From Myxocyprinus asiaticus (taxonomy: Eukaryota > Chordata > Actinopteri > Cypriniformes > Catostomidae), in NCBI RefSeq assembly GCF_019703515.2, contig NC_059346.1, positions 53,764,001-53,828,000 on the forward strand: a stretch of 64,000 nucleotides of DNA, read 5' to 3'. The position numbers were made by a program, and so were the translations under genes. Shown in pieces: positions 1 to 13,100 of this stretch; within the stretch, counting starts at the first letter, position 1, and the number at the start of each line of letters is the position of its first letter. The notes beneath the pieces are model-generated. The model was given only the letters and a program-made list of their open reading frames with translations, was not told the DNA's origin and ran no database searches.

Positions 1-1918
1 AATAATGAATTTAATCCATTTTGGAATAAGGCTGTAACATAACAAAATGTTGAAAAAGTGAAGTGCTGTGAATACATTCCGGATGCACTGTAAGTATTTG
101 CTGAGAAAGGCCCTCAAATAACAATAATTCTAAATATTGATTAAATAATTTTAGTAAAATTAAAAGAATTCAGATAATTAAAAGCATTGATAAGACAATA
201 CATAAAGTATCTTTAGAAGTCAATATATTGTTTATTTCCTTATCATTGACAATAAGCCTATCATAAGTGAGATAGAGTTAGACTTATTATAAGGTCTTTT
301 CTATGGACGCGTTAATGTAAACATGCGTCTGACAGATGCTTTTGGAGCATCACACTTTTGTATCTTCGTGTCATAAAGTGTTTTTAGGTCGCTCTGTCAA
401 GTTAAACATAGTTTGAAACTTAGAAAGACACGTCTCAATCCGCACGAACGCATTCTCATCTAGTGCTGTCGCTAATGTCAAGCAAGCCTGAATGTGGTTT
501 GGTGTCTGTTCAGCTGCACTTTGCCTAAACAGTTTTGCTGGAGTTTTGCTTACTGCTGAAAAAAGTTCAAGATTTAGTTGACATTTAGTTGTATCAATGT
601 GCTTTTTTGAGTTGACACTACTAACTTGTCCAGTCAACTTAACTTTTTAAGTTGTGATTCTATCAGCTTGTACTTAAGTTGAATTAACAAGTGTATTTGT
701 CATCTCAACTTGCTCAACAAAGTTGTCTGAAAAAACAAAGATTTGCCAGCTCCCAGCATGCATTGCAGCATGAATAAAGTGAGGTTAGTGTTGTTGGCTT
801 TTTTTTTTTGCTATTTGCAGACTTGTGCAGCTGCTGCTGTTTAGTCATCACTGTTGATTAATAGTTGTGTGGTGATGTTGAGCTCATCTTTTACTGAATG
901 ATGTTTGTTGAGTATCACCATTACTGAGATTTGTGCGTCAAGTGTTGATATCTATGTGCCTTCTAATCAAACTGTTATGCGTGTAGTTTGTGCCTGTGAA
1001 AAAGTGACCATCCTGTAGTGCAGAACTTGCAGCGTTTTCTTGACAATTAAAGTTAGGTGCACTGAACATAACTTTACAGCGGCAAGCCTTTAATTTCAGT
1101 AAACTAATGTGAAGTAGTTATAACTACATCACATTTAAGTTCAGCTAACTAAACTGATTAAGTTCAACTAACTAAACTGAAGTTTTTTACAACTACATTC
1201 AATCAGTTCGATTACTTTTTAATCTGTAAGAAAAGCATATCCTATTAAGTCAGTTAAACTCAAAAAAGCCCATGCAAAAAAGGCACTAATTATAATGAGT
1301 TGAAATCAACAAAACAATTTTTACAGTGTGCTTTGATGGCAGGAATATTCCTTATTCCAGTCTGGGGACATCAGTAATTGCGTAATTTTTTTAATCATTC
1401 TGAATTAACATGTTAAATCAACAGCCCTAGTTTTTATATATTATTACTACAAGTTGAATAATTCAGTGACCTACAATAAGTCTTAATTATGTAAAATTGT
1501 TTATTATAGCTTGGTCCGGCATAGGTTCTGCATAAAAATGCAGCCAAATTTTAAGGAATTTTTTAAATGGCACACTTGGATATGCTTGCATCTTTAGAGA
1601 GCCTAAGGATATGTACAGCAGAGGTTGTGCGGAAAGCCCTTATATGGAGCTAATTTTGGGCAGAACAAGGGTAATAACAAATCCACGTGAGTGCGCACCT
1701 AAAGCCAAGAAAACTTTAACGCGCAAAAAAGGTATGCAACTTGTGAACAGTTATTAGTGAATTAGACCCAGTGTCTTGTTATTTCAAAGACTCTGTAGCC
1801 ATTCTTCTGTGTATGATATGAATTATACAGATGCAATCCATTGCAACAGAATATGTTTGAATGTGTTTTATGACAGTTTGTAAGTGTTGTAAAGCTGTTT
1901 TTGTACATTTTGGCGTAG
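1..1918. other. wdr36 intron (partial) with old repeats
   Basis: No exon of wdr36 or of another gene is recognisable here; the stretch ends at the acceptor AG at 1917-1918. It is AT-rich. From about 590 to 1340 short motifs such as AAGTTGAATTAAC and AACTAAACTGA recur, in the style of a decayed interspersed repeat, but I could not define its ends. An 88-codon open frame on the minus strand near 371-637 has no recognisable domain and is not called a gene. Confidence 0.6.
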
Positions 1919-2039
1919 GTGTGGATTTTTGACATTGCTGGGGGGGAGGGCCGTCTGTTAAGACATCGGATTGGTCACAGCGCCCCACCAACAAAGATTC
2001 GACACCATGACCAGAGTGGCTTGCACCTTCTTAGCTCAG
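1919..2039 (+). CDS. wdr36: wdr36 exon A
   Basis: This is the first wdr36 exon in the window: phase 0 in, phase 1 out, AG at 1917-1918 and GT at 2040. It encodes VWIFDIAGGEGRLL and GHSAPPTKIRHH, the end of one WD blade and the start of the next. The preceding exon is not in the window. Confidence 0.93.
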
Positions 2040-5000
2040 GTATGACATCCTGTGACTGTGGCATAAATAGTCTGGTATGAAGGTGGAAAACCAGGATGAC
2101 ATTATGAACAATGTATTTGATCATATAGAAATTGTCTTTCTCTCCTCAGGGCAAGATGGGACCTTGCAGTCTTTTTCAACAGTGCACGAAAGATTCAACA
2201 AGAGTTTGGGGCATGGTAATAACCACTTTGCATGTTTTTGCTAGTGCATTTAAGCTAATCATTTGTGAGGTGTTTTAGTCCAGTCCATATATATTTAAAA
2301 AGAAAATTCCAGGTTGAATACAACTTAACCCTTTAAGCTCGGATAGGCTCATGAAAAAATTTATAAAAATATAAATATTAATAACTACAGTCTTGACTAA
2401 CACAGAATAGGTATTGTTTGAAAGCTTTGAAGCTCTACTTTACAATATATGTAGGCATTATGACCAAAACTGAACAAGTGCTTTGAAATTTGCAGACAAA
2501 TCAGAAGTGTTCCGTTTGGATAATTTATTTAAAAAAAATTTGCACAGCACATATTATTGTAATCGGTAAAAACATCAAACTGATCAAATAGCCATGTGTC
2601 ATGTTGTTGGAAAGCTCTCAATGAGTAGAATACAACCCATCTATTTGTTTTACACAGAGACAAAAATATAGCGAGTAACAGCTAAGTATATGTCTTTGAC
2701 ATACATGTTAAATGTAAACAGGATTTTGCTTTAATGCCGCGTTTTCGCTTATAACTTCACGAAAAGTAAACCGAACATGAAATATCTTGTACCATTACCT
2801 AGAGGATTGATTATCTTTAAAATGAGCCCACATACAACATAATTGGATGCATAGGTAGTAGGGATGGGCATTTTGGTCATTTTGTCTACTCGAGTACTCA
2901 GACTAATTACTCGTACTCGTCGATTACTCAAGGGGCAATTACATGTTCATAACTGTATATATAATAACATGTCTGACAAACGTCTATGGCTGCTGCATTG
3001 CGTCTTTTTGTTCCAGCGTGTCATCTATTCATTATTACAGGCTGTTATAAAATAGTATGTTACAAAATGTACAAAAGATCGCATAATCAAAACATAATCA
3101 TATTTTTTCATTATTTGAAGATTCGCTGCCCAACTCGATGAAAGAATGGGCACAACGCACATATGTCTATTCTTCCTTCAGGTTACTGTAGTAATCTTAG
3201 TAAGTGCGCACCAGTTTATTAAGTAACTGTCTGAACCATATATTTTCAAATAACAGGAGATGCCATAACCATTGCATTTTAACATGCGTGTTAAGTTGAA
3301 GTTCATTTTTGAAGATGCTGCATTGTCTTCCATTTAACTGCGCTTTGTCTAGCTGTTTGAAACACTCGCCTGCTGTACACTGCTACACGCGCCTGGAAAT
3401 CTTCATTCATTTCGTCGAGATGCAGGTGTGTGTTACGTCACGCAGGGCAGGGAGGTTTAGTCAGTGACAAACATTCACTTTTATTAAATAATATTCGTTA
3501 ACGAGTCAAAGTTCTTACATTAAATGATGATAAAGCGTGTTTAGCAAACGTTTTGCAGAGACAGATGTTCAAAACACGGTTAATTACACTCTCTTTGTTT
3601 TGATTATTGTAACGATAGCATTGCAGTGTCGTATCAGTTTGTTTGCCATGAGCAGTCTCTGATGATAATCAATGTACCCCTCAAAGTTACAACGTAATCA
3701 ATCTCAAAATTAAAAATAAGCTCCCTCTTTGACACGTTTGTGTTTAGTTGTCAGGTAATTGTCACTGGATTTCAAATTAAGTGAAAATTCACATCATGTG
3801 TGATCACTATCGATCATCGTTTTCATGATCGATCATTGCTGCCATGTCCGAGACCTCGAGTACTCGTGCCCATCCCTAATAGATAGTTAGATAATGCACA
3901 CAATGTGCACACAGCACATAATGTGCTGTCTGGCTAAAAACATGTTAGCTTTCCTGGATCAGATGACTTTATCGGTGGAAGTCATCCAAATATGGGCAGA
4001 GAGGATCGTTCACTCTAATTACATATGGCCACCAGGAGATGGCGCCAAGTACATGACACAGACTCGATGGCTCAGATGACACAGAATGGAACTGAATGAG
4101 ATCTCTTTACTCATGCCTGCATGCTTTGGAGAGAGAGCATAGTTATTGTTGTATTTGCATGTGTAATTAGTTCTTATGTACAGTTATTATGTTTTATTTG
4201 TTTGGAGAGGCTTTTGGACACGAGGATAAATTATTTTTGTAATGCTATAACTTTTGATTGCTTTGTCGTATCAACACAAAATTGTTACTCACGTACAGGT
4301 GACATGATTTGGAACAAAACAAATGCAGCTTTTCGGAGCTACCTTATTTACACCCTGAGATATGTCAAATCAGAAAAATAAGAAAAAAGTTAAAAATATG
4401 TTTTTTTTGTGATTTTTCAGCAGTTTCTTAGGCTGAGAGTCTCAGAATTTATCATAATTTATATAATTAAAATATTTGAAGTTTTCTTTACAATGATACC
4501 AAACTACAGGAAGTTATTTGGGGAATGCCGCTGAAACAGGAAATCTTTAAAAACACCTGAAGAGCTTAAAGGGTTAAGCTCTATTGACAACATCTGAGGC
4601 ATGATTACGATTACTACTGGAAGTTATTTTGAGAAGTCCCTAAGTAATACACCTGCAATTGAAGTGGAAATGGAAGTTCATCAAGTGTTTAAAAGCAGAA
4701 ATGTGAAGCTTGTATTTTTGTTAAAGTGCTTACACAAAAATTACTTTGAGAAAAACTGTTTATTATCTGTAAAGTTGCCTATATTGTCCCTTTGGAAGAG
4801 GGACTCCTTTTTAAGTGGATGAATTTATTGAATTTATTTTAATTTATGTAATTTACTCTATCATTGCGCATATCATGTGAAAGTATTTTTTGTGTGAATG
4901 ATTTAGATACAGCAAATCCTGCTTTTACACCAGGTTTTTCAGTGTTACATAGTCATTACATGAGTTGAAAGATTGAACTGACAGAAAGTGTTAGAAAGAA

Positions 5001-5312
5001 ATTCTATTACACAACTTTCATATTAACACATGTGTTTTAAGTTTTAAGGCTGTAACTTTGAAAAATGAAATTTTGTAAAAAGTACAATGAATTATATTTT
5101 TATTTTATTTATTTATTTACATTTTTTGCTGCTATACGTTTGCCCTTAGACTTCAATTGTCAGTGCGATATTAAAAACACTTTTCTGTAGTAATAGATTT
5201 TAGTTTTACATTTTATATTATTGTATTACATGTAATAATATAATATATTATATTTTTGGATTAGGTATGTAATATAATTATATAAAAATAATATACGTGT
5301 GTGTGTGTGTGC

Positions 5313-5392
<80 letters not shown>

Positions 5393-6309
5393 CATTATTT
5401 GAATTTTATTTTATATAAGTTTTACTGTTTTTCTGACAACAAACAACATTAATTCAACAGGCACCCTCAACAAAACGAAAGCAAAGAAGAAAGGTGTGAA
5501 ACATGACACGGCAAAACTTCCAGCCATCACTACTTTTGCCTCAGGTTTGATATTTCATTTGTAAATGGATTACCTGCATAAATTAATCACCAGTGTTGGG
5601 GTAGCGTGCAACAAGTAATCATTACTTTTTGGAAGTACAGATTAATGTGACTCATTTCTTATTGAATGACCTCTTTGAGTTAGTAACTCACTCTCTGTCC
5701 AGTGCAAAGTTACCAGTTCTCACTAAATGACTAAATAAAGAAAACTGCACACTGAAAGCCATAACTGTAAGTAATGTTGCTGCCAAGCATATAAGCCGTG
5801 TTTTATCACATTTAGAAACTGCTCGACAGAGTGACTGGGATGGCATTATTGCATGCCACCGTGGTTTCCTTTTGGCTACATCATGGAACTACCAGAAGGG
5901 TTCGATTGGTGCTCACAAGCTGGAGCCAGAACGCTTCAACAGGAACCGCTCCCTCAATGTCCATGCAACCGTAAGTGTGTAGATGTGTGTATCGGTATAT
6001 TCCCAGACTCGTAGAAAACCTAGTATAAGCCTCGAATGGTATGCCCATGGACTTAAATGTTCTTAAAAATCCTCGTAAATAACATCTTAAAGTTAGGATA
6101 ACCTCGCAAATCATAAAAGGTAAGATGTTTAAAGAATTTACTTTGTTGTTTCAAATGTGACGCGAGCATGTTGTCGCAATGGGCTGTTCATGACGTTTTT
6201 TCACGTTCAGTGTTTCAACGTTTTTGACCGTTTTGTGTTTTGTTATTTTTATTTTCAGCTTTCAAACCATGTAAATGTTATCACCAAATTACAACGGATG
6301 TGCTGCATA

Positions 6310-6362
<53 letters not shown>

Positions 6363-9300
6363 GACCTTTGGAGTCCATAGTAAAATAATATTACATCATT
6401 AGATAGCTGAGACTTCCTTTCACCCCATCCACATCCCTAACGGAGTTGGCCACAGCAGAGACAGCCACGCTACACTTTCCCATGCCCGCTTTCTTTCCGA
6501 CGTGATATAGTTATCAAACTTCCCAAGGAGAACTTTTTTCTTGCAGTAATTTCCTCAACAAGAACCTCCGGCTCTTGTCTACTGAAGTTTTTTTAAAATT
6601 GTCATATTGTTACCAGCAAGTAAATTCTCCTATTTGACGGGTGGTGTCATTAAACACATCTCACGCACTTTACATAAAAAAAAGCCATTTTACTTTTTTA
6701 AAGGTGGACTGTTTGCTTAGGATCACATGACCAGCCGAATACTTCTCACTTAATCTCAGTAACTCACACACTTTCACTCATGGATTATAACCAGTCATGG
6801 CTGACTGTAAATAGTGAATTTCTACAATGATACTGGTAGCTGAAAATGATTGCGTTTGAATGATGTTGTATCCTCACCCCTAGTGTATATCCAAGATGAA
6901 TAAAAATAAATACTGAGAGCACCTGTAAAGGGATAGTTCACCCAAAAATGAAAATTCTCTCATCATTTCCTCACCCTCATGCCATCTCAGATGACTTTCT
7001 TTCTTCTGCTGAACACAAATGAAGATCTTTAGAAGTATATTTCAGCTCTGTAGGTCCATACAATGCAAGTGAATGGTGACCAAAAATTTTAAGATCACAA
7101 AAGCACATAAAGGCAGCATAAAAGTAATCCACGACTCCAGTGGTTTAATCCATGTCTTCAAAAGCAATATGATAGGTGTGGGTGAGAAACACTTTAATGT
7201 TTAAATCCTTTTTTACTATCTATCTCCACTTTCACATTCTTCTTTTTTTGTTTTTGGCGATTTGCATTCTTTCTGCATATCGCCACCTACTGGGTAAGGA
7301 GGAGAATTGATAGTGAAAAAGGACATAAATATTGATCTGTCTCTCACACACACCTATCATATCACTATAGAAGATATCGATTTAACCGCTGGAGTCGGAT
7401 GGATTAATTTTATGCTGCCTTTATGTGCTTTATGGAGCTTCAAAGATGTGGTCACCATTCACTTAATTTGTGTTCTGCATAAGAAAGAAAGTCATACACA
7501 TCTGGGATGGCATGAAGGTGAGCAAATTATCAGAATTTTCATTTTTGGGTGAACTATTCCAAAACCAGTGTCTTTGTTGGTGTAGTTGCTGCATTTTGTT
7601 TTTGTAGGGCATAATGTGTATAATGGGTGATTTAAATCTAATTTGGCCATATGTTCTGCAGGCTGTGGATATCTCCTCCTGTGGGAACTTTGCAGTCATT
7701 GCACTGTCTTCAGGACACATAGATATGTACAACATGCAGTCAGGTCTCCATCGAGGGCATTATGGAGAAGACAAGGGTGAGTTCACAAACATATATTGAA
7801 CATCAGCAGGCTATTTGCATAAATAGCTGTAAAATTTCCAGTCAGATCTCAGTGGCATGCTTTTTATGCATTGCAGCACATGCAGGTCCAGTGCGAGGGG
7901 TCTCTGTGGATGCGCTGAACCAGCTGACTGTCAGTGTGGGAGCAGATCACCTTCTCAAAATCTGGAAGTTTAAGTCTAAGGAGCTTTTACACACACACAG
8001 CCTGACAGCCGCACCTGCATCCTCTCTGCTTCATAGAGACAGGTATTGGAGTCAATACAATGCTTTGAAAGAGATGCTTCACATGCAAGTGAGACTTCAC
8101 GATGTAAATAAATATAGGTTTAAAAATGCTATGTATTTCTAGTAATAGTGAAGTGTGCTTGAGGTCAAATAAAAGATGACAATATCATGTCAGGACTCCT
8201 AATTTGTAATTGGGGAAATGTGTTTTGAGGATGTGGATGTTTGGATTATATAACAAATATTTACGATATATTCACAGTGGTTTTGTTGGCAATTTAATCC
8301 GCTTTTTATTAAGCAAGTAAACTTTTGTAATAACCGTAGACGTGGTTTAAGGAGAAAAAAATCACCCTTTTAAGTCATAGCAGAGCAAATGCACAAATAT
8401 CTTGATTTATTGAATATTGTCTAAAGGCTGAATATTTTTATACTTGTACCGAGCAGCCCTAGTTAGGATGACAGTTTATGTTTGATCCTCTCCTTACAGT
8501 GGAATGCTCGCCATCTCTCTGGATAACTTTACAGTACACATCCTGGACATGGAGACAAGGAGAATTGTCCGCAGGTTCTCTGGACATCGTGGACAGGTCA
8601 ATGACATGGTGAGTTAAGTTTCTTGATCAGGAAAGAGTTTTCACAATTCCATTTGACACTTACATCTATGTTTGTTTAGAACAACATGCATTTTCATATT
8701 TGGGTGTACTGTTATGTGTGTTATGGAGTGTTTATAAAGTGTCCTTAATACTGTTGTCCAGACATTTAGCCCAGATGGACGATGGCTGATTACAGCATCT
8801 ATGGACTGCACCATTAGAACATGGGATCTTCCATCTGGCAGGTATAAAGTTTGGAAGTCTTTGTGTATTGTAAAATACGTCACAGGTAAGGCTTTTGCGA
8901 GGTAAGCGAGATTGCATCATTGTTGTTCAACCATAAAACCACTGAAGTAGCCTTTTGAAGGAGGGAAAAACCAAGCCGTTCCAGTGACTCCTTTTCCACT
9001 TTCTGTATTATTTAGTAGAAAGATATTTGTGATGACCTTTCCTTTACTCAGTCCCAGACTGCTTTTCAAAGTAACCAGTGAAACCAGTTTTAAAGATAAT
9101 TATTATCTCTCAAGATGTGGCCATAGTGACATTTAGTGTATTGGATATTTTTTCGTTTGTCTAATGGGGTTTCCTCCAGCCGATGAAGTCCCCTCTGGCC
9201 CAATTGTAAAAAACTATTTAACTTAATGAGTTTGCATTTTTTTTTTTTTTTTTTTTTCAGATATAGGTTATAAAGTTACAATAGATAAGTTATAAAATCC

Positions 9301-10129
9301 TTAAAACAATATACATTGGTTCCAATGAGTATTTGGACACTTTAGGACACATACGTTAGCTTAAATGTAAACTTAAGTCATTTTTAAAAATGTATAAATT
9401 TCATTGCATTAAGACCAAAATATCTGTTGTTTTATCATTTGAGTCTAATTATGTTGGCTTTTTTTATTCTACAAACTTTGCTTAGGGATTTTTCAAAATC
9501 CTAAACCAATATTTCTAACACTAACTTCTAGAGCTTTCAAGCTACATCCACCAAACTCAGCACAGACCTTCAGACTGTTCTGGAATTTTGTGCTATATAA
9601 TTTTTTAACTAGTCAGACTTATGGTTTTCACACAGCGGCCGATCAAATATAAAAAAATAACTGACTTAGATTGACGGAATGTTCAAAGATTTATATTTAC
9701 GAACTTTTTTGTGTTTTTATTCTTCCACATGTTGTCTTAAAGTGATTTTTAATCACTGCAAAAGGGGCTGGTGGAAGAAGTTGGAGAGAGCAAAATGTTT
9801 GGATTTTGTACGATTTTTTTGACCACTTCGTTATTTTGATTATATTTCCTTTCGTTTACAGTGTAATTTGAATTTTGAAATATTTTGGTTTAATTGTTTT
9901 TGTATTTCAATAAATTAATAGAATTTTTCCAAAGCAAAATAGACCCGTAGAAGCGAAGTGCGTGCAAAAATCCCTCGATCCACAGCCTAACCCGGAAGGC
10001 CAGTACAATCAGTGTTAGTACTAGTCATGATTTGTGTGTCAGTAGATGAAAATGATTAAGAATACTTACATTCATTATAAACAGCATAAATCCAAATACT
10101 GACAGTAGTGACAAGAATCAAATTTCCCA

Positions 10130-10164
<35 letters not shown>

Positions 10165-13100
10165 TTATTTCTCCCAATTTGGAATGCCCAATTCCCAGTG
10201 TGCTTTTTAAGTCCTCATGGTTGCATAGTGATTCGCCTCAATCCGGGTGGCGGAGGACGAATCCCAGTTGCCTACGCATCTGAGATCGTCAACCCGCGCA
10301 TCTTATCACGTGGCTTGTTGAGTGTGCTGCCACAGAGACATAGCGTGTGTGGAGGCTTCACGCCATCCACTGCGGCAACCATGCTCAACTCACCACGCGC
10401 CCCACTGAGAACGAACCACATTATAGCGACCACAAGGAGGTTACCCCATGTGACTCTACCCTCCCTAGCAACCGGGCCAATTTGGTTGCTTGGGAGACCT
10501 GGCTGGAGTCACTCAGCACGCCCTGGGATTCGAACTAGCGAATTCCAGGGGTGGTAGCCAGCGTCTTTACCACTGAGCTACCCAGGCCCCCCATTTCCCA
10601 TGCATATTAAAGGAGCGTGTCACTGTCATAGAAATATGCCTGACATTTAACAAGGATGCAGTTAATGCACAAATTAATGTAAGTCCATATTTCTGTTCTT
10701 CTAATTCATTGCATACAGCCATTTACTCTACCAACTTCTTATGAATGTGCTGTCTTTGTTTATGTCGCTGGTGCTTGACAGGGAATGGACTATATAATAG
10801 GACGAAGACTGTATAATAGAGGAAAGACCTCAGAATTAAATTGCACTTGACCCAGCCCATTAGCGCTTTGCACTTGCAAATTCGCCAAACCCAATTGCGC
10901 CTAGGCTTAGCACATACTTGCACAAAAATAGCAAAACTTCGCAGCAATCCCCATTGACTTTGCGCATATGACTGCGCATAGTGCTAGCGCTCTTAAAATA
11001 GGGCCCCTAGTTTAAGTATCGATTTTAAATAATTTCTGCAAATTATTCCAGTCATTGGGAGCAGCAAAATGAAAAGCAAAACGGCCATAAACAGTTTTTC
11101 TTTCTGGAACATTCAGAAGGGTGCAGTTAGATGATCTGGTTGAATATATTACAATGTGATGTGGCAATGTAGCTTGAAAATAAACTGGTGTCAAACCTAA
11201 CGAGGTTCTGTAAATAAATATATACCATTGGAGTTCTCATCTAGTGTGAAATGAAGGCCAATTTATAATAGAATATAAATACAACGATGAGTTCTATAAG
11301 GGATATTGATAATAAATCTAATAGCAGCATGATATAAAACATCTCTAGATGTTCAAGAGCACCTTTGTGTTCTTGACAAACCTAACTTTTCTAGTTAAAT
11401 ATATAAATACAATATTTAATTGAAATAAACTAAGTGTGGCTTAAGTGTCCAAATAAAAGCATAGATCTAACAAAATGTATTGAGGTTTATGCTTAAAATA
11501 AGAAAATCAATTTTGTTAAAAAAATAAACTTTAATTTAAATATATACTCTGAAAACAAGTTAATGTATATTGTTTTAAAGAAGTTTATATGTTTTTCCTG
11601 GAAAACAAGACATAAATACTAATTAAGAAAATGCATTATTTTGCAGTTTAATTCTTTCTTTCACTTGTTTCTTTCACCATTTCACTTTCCTCCACTTCTT
11701 GTATTTTTTCAGTTTGGTTGACTGTTTCCTGGTAGATGCGGCAGCCGTCAGTCTCAGTATGTCCCCTACCGGGAACTTCCTGGCCTCGTCGCATGTCGAC
11801 GGTCTAGGTGTTTACTTATGGTAAGAGATTGCATTGCAGATACTGCGACTCTTGTTTTGACTTAGACATTCTCATTAAATTGGTTGTTTCACACATTAGA
11901 TATTGAGATTTTTAGTAGAGTTTTAGTAAGTTCTTATCATTATTGATCATGACGGAACAAGTTTACTGTTTGTCTTGTGAGGGAAAAATGATTGCTTGCG
12001 GTGGAAAGGGATTGTGGGTTCTGGTGCAGTCAAGAGTTTATGAGGTTGCAGCTTCAATCTGCTGATAACATAGACTGAACAAGTTCCCAACCCTGATGGT
12101 GAGACATACAAGAGAGCCAGTGAAGCTTGACATCATGATGTCAGACCAGATGCAACACATCTTGATGTGTCATATTTGAATTGAACATGAGCGTGAATGA
12201 AATTTCAGTTGCAAATAGTCTGAATAAAATTGAGAGGTAATAAGCTCTTCAACTCTGGAGCATTTTTGAGCTGCCGCCTGAAATTTTTCACACTCAAATT
12301 TAAAAGCTCAACATTTAAACATACTAATTGCCCAAAAAATTGTCTGGTTTTTCCACCCATTAAAAAAAAGACTACAATTATTCATAAAAAAAATATTTAC
12401 AAGATAACATATATGATATATGATTACAATCTTATGATGAATAGATTTTTTTCCTAGCTTTGTAAGCATATAGTTCTGGTTCTGTTCATTCCATCTCCCT
12501 CAAAAAAGTCGTAAAAATTGTTTTTCTCTTTCATCTTCCTTCACAAAATGCCGATCTGAAATGTAGATGGCGCTCTAATGCAATTTAGCCCAGATGTGCT
12601 CATCCATAGACATTCAGTCTAATTTTCAGTTCACGCACCACCCCCACTGTTTCATCCATTGTCTCAGCCATTGAGTGAACTAGAAGCTCAATATCAGTGT
12701 CATCAGAAAGCTGAAATCCTCATCTTTGCAATGATGTATAACATTTTATCAGCAATAGTCAGTAACTTATATTTCCGATGATTTGTTTAACATGCTTTTC
12801 CTGCTGGACCGGATGTTTTGTTCTGGACATCTAAGATATAATATTGGATTATTCACACAAGCAAGCTCACAGACAAGTAAAAATTGGCCAATTGTTTAGA
12901 AAACTGGCTGAGGTAAACGCAGATATAAAGTTTTTAGCTATTTGGGGCTTACAGCAGCAGTGCATAAAAGAGACATTTGTATTTGATGTCTTACAGTAAT
13001 CATATTTCACTTTGTGATTCTTTTGAAAATCTTCTGTGGTGTTAGGGCAACAAAATAAACTATATATAAACTATACATTCACATTCTTGAGAATGAGAGC

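Larger units (their letters stand above)
2329..4573. mobile_element. TTAA-flanked DNA element (TIR CCCTTTAAGCTC)
   Basis: Perfect 12-bp inverted ends CCCTTTAAGCTC (2329-2340) and GAGCTTAAAGGG (4562-4573) are flanked by TTAA on both sides (2325-2328 and 4574-4577). TTAA duplication is typical of piggyBac- and Kolobok-type elements. No transposase frame is seen, so it is non-autonomous. It carries a hAT insert at 2859-3878. Part of its interior resembles the element at 18636-21033. Confidence 0.75.
2299..4700. mobile_element. Palindromic TTAA repeat (family GGAATATTCC) split by a later insertion
   Basis: The left piece, after TTAA at 2295-2298, reads AATTCCAGGTTGAATAC. The right piece resumes at 4578 with GCTCTATTGACAACATC. 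Joined, they match the start of the related copy at 59099. The element is therefore the host of the TTAA element at 2329-4573. Its right end is not clear and 4700 is approximate. Confidence 0.55.

Noticed and set aside
6157..6402. 81-codon frame ending in a Ser/Leu run
   Set aside because: The end is a CT microsatellite translated as SLSLSL; no coding support.
7762..8142. 126-codon frame read as a separate gene
   Set aside because: It is wdr36 exon F read together with the flanking introns; splice sites at 7876 and 8043 explain it better.
10108..10557. 149-codon open frame on the + strand
   Set aside because: It lies within the minus-strand SINE copy A; a similar frame occurs in copy B, so it reflects the repeat and not a gene.
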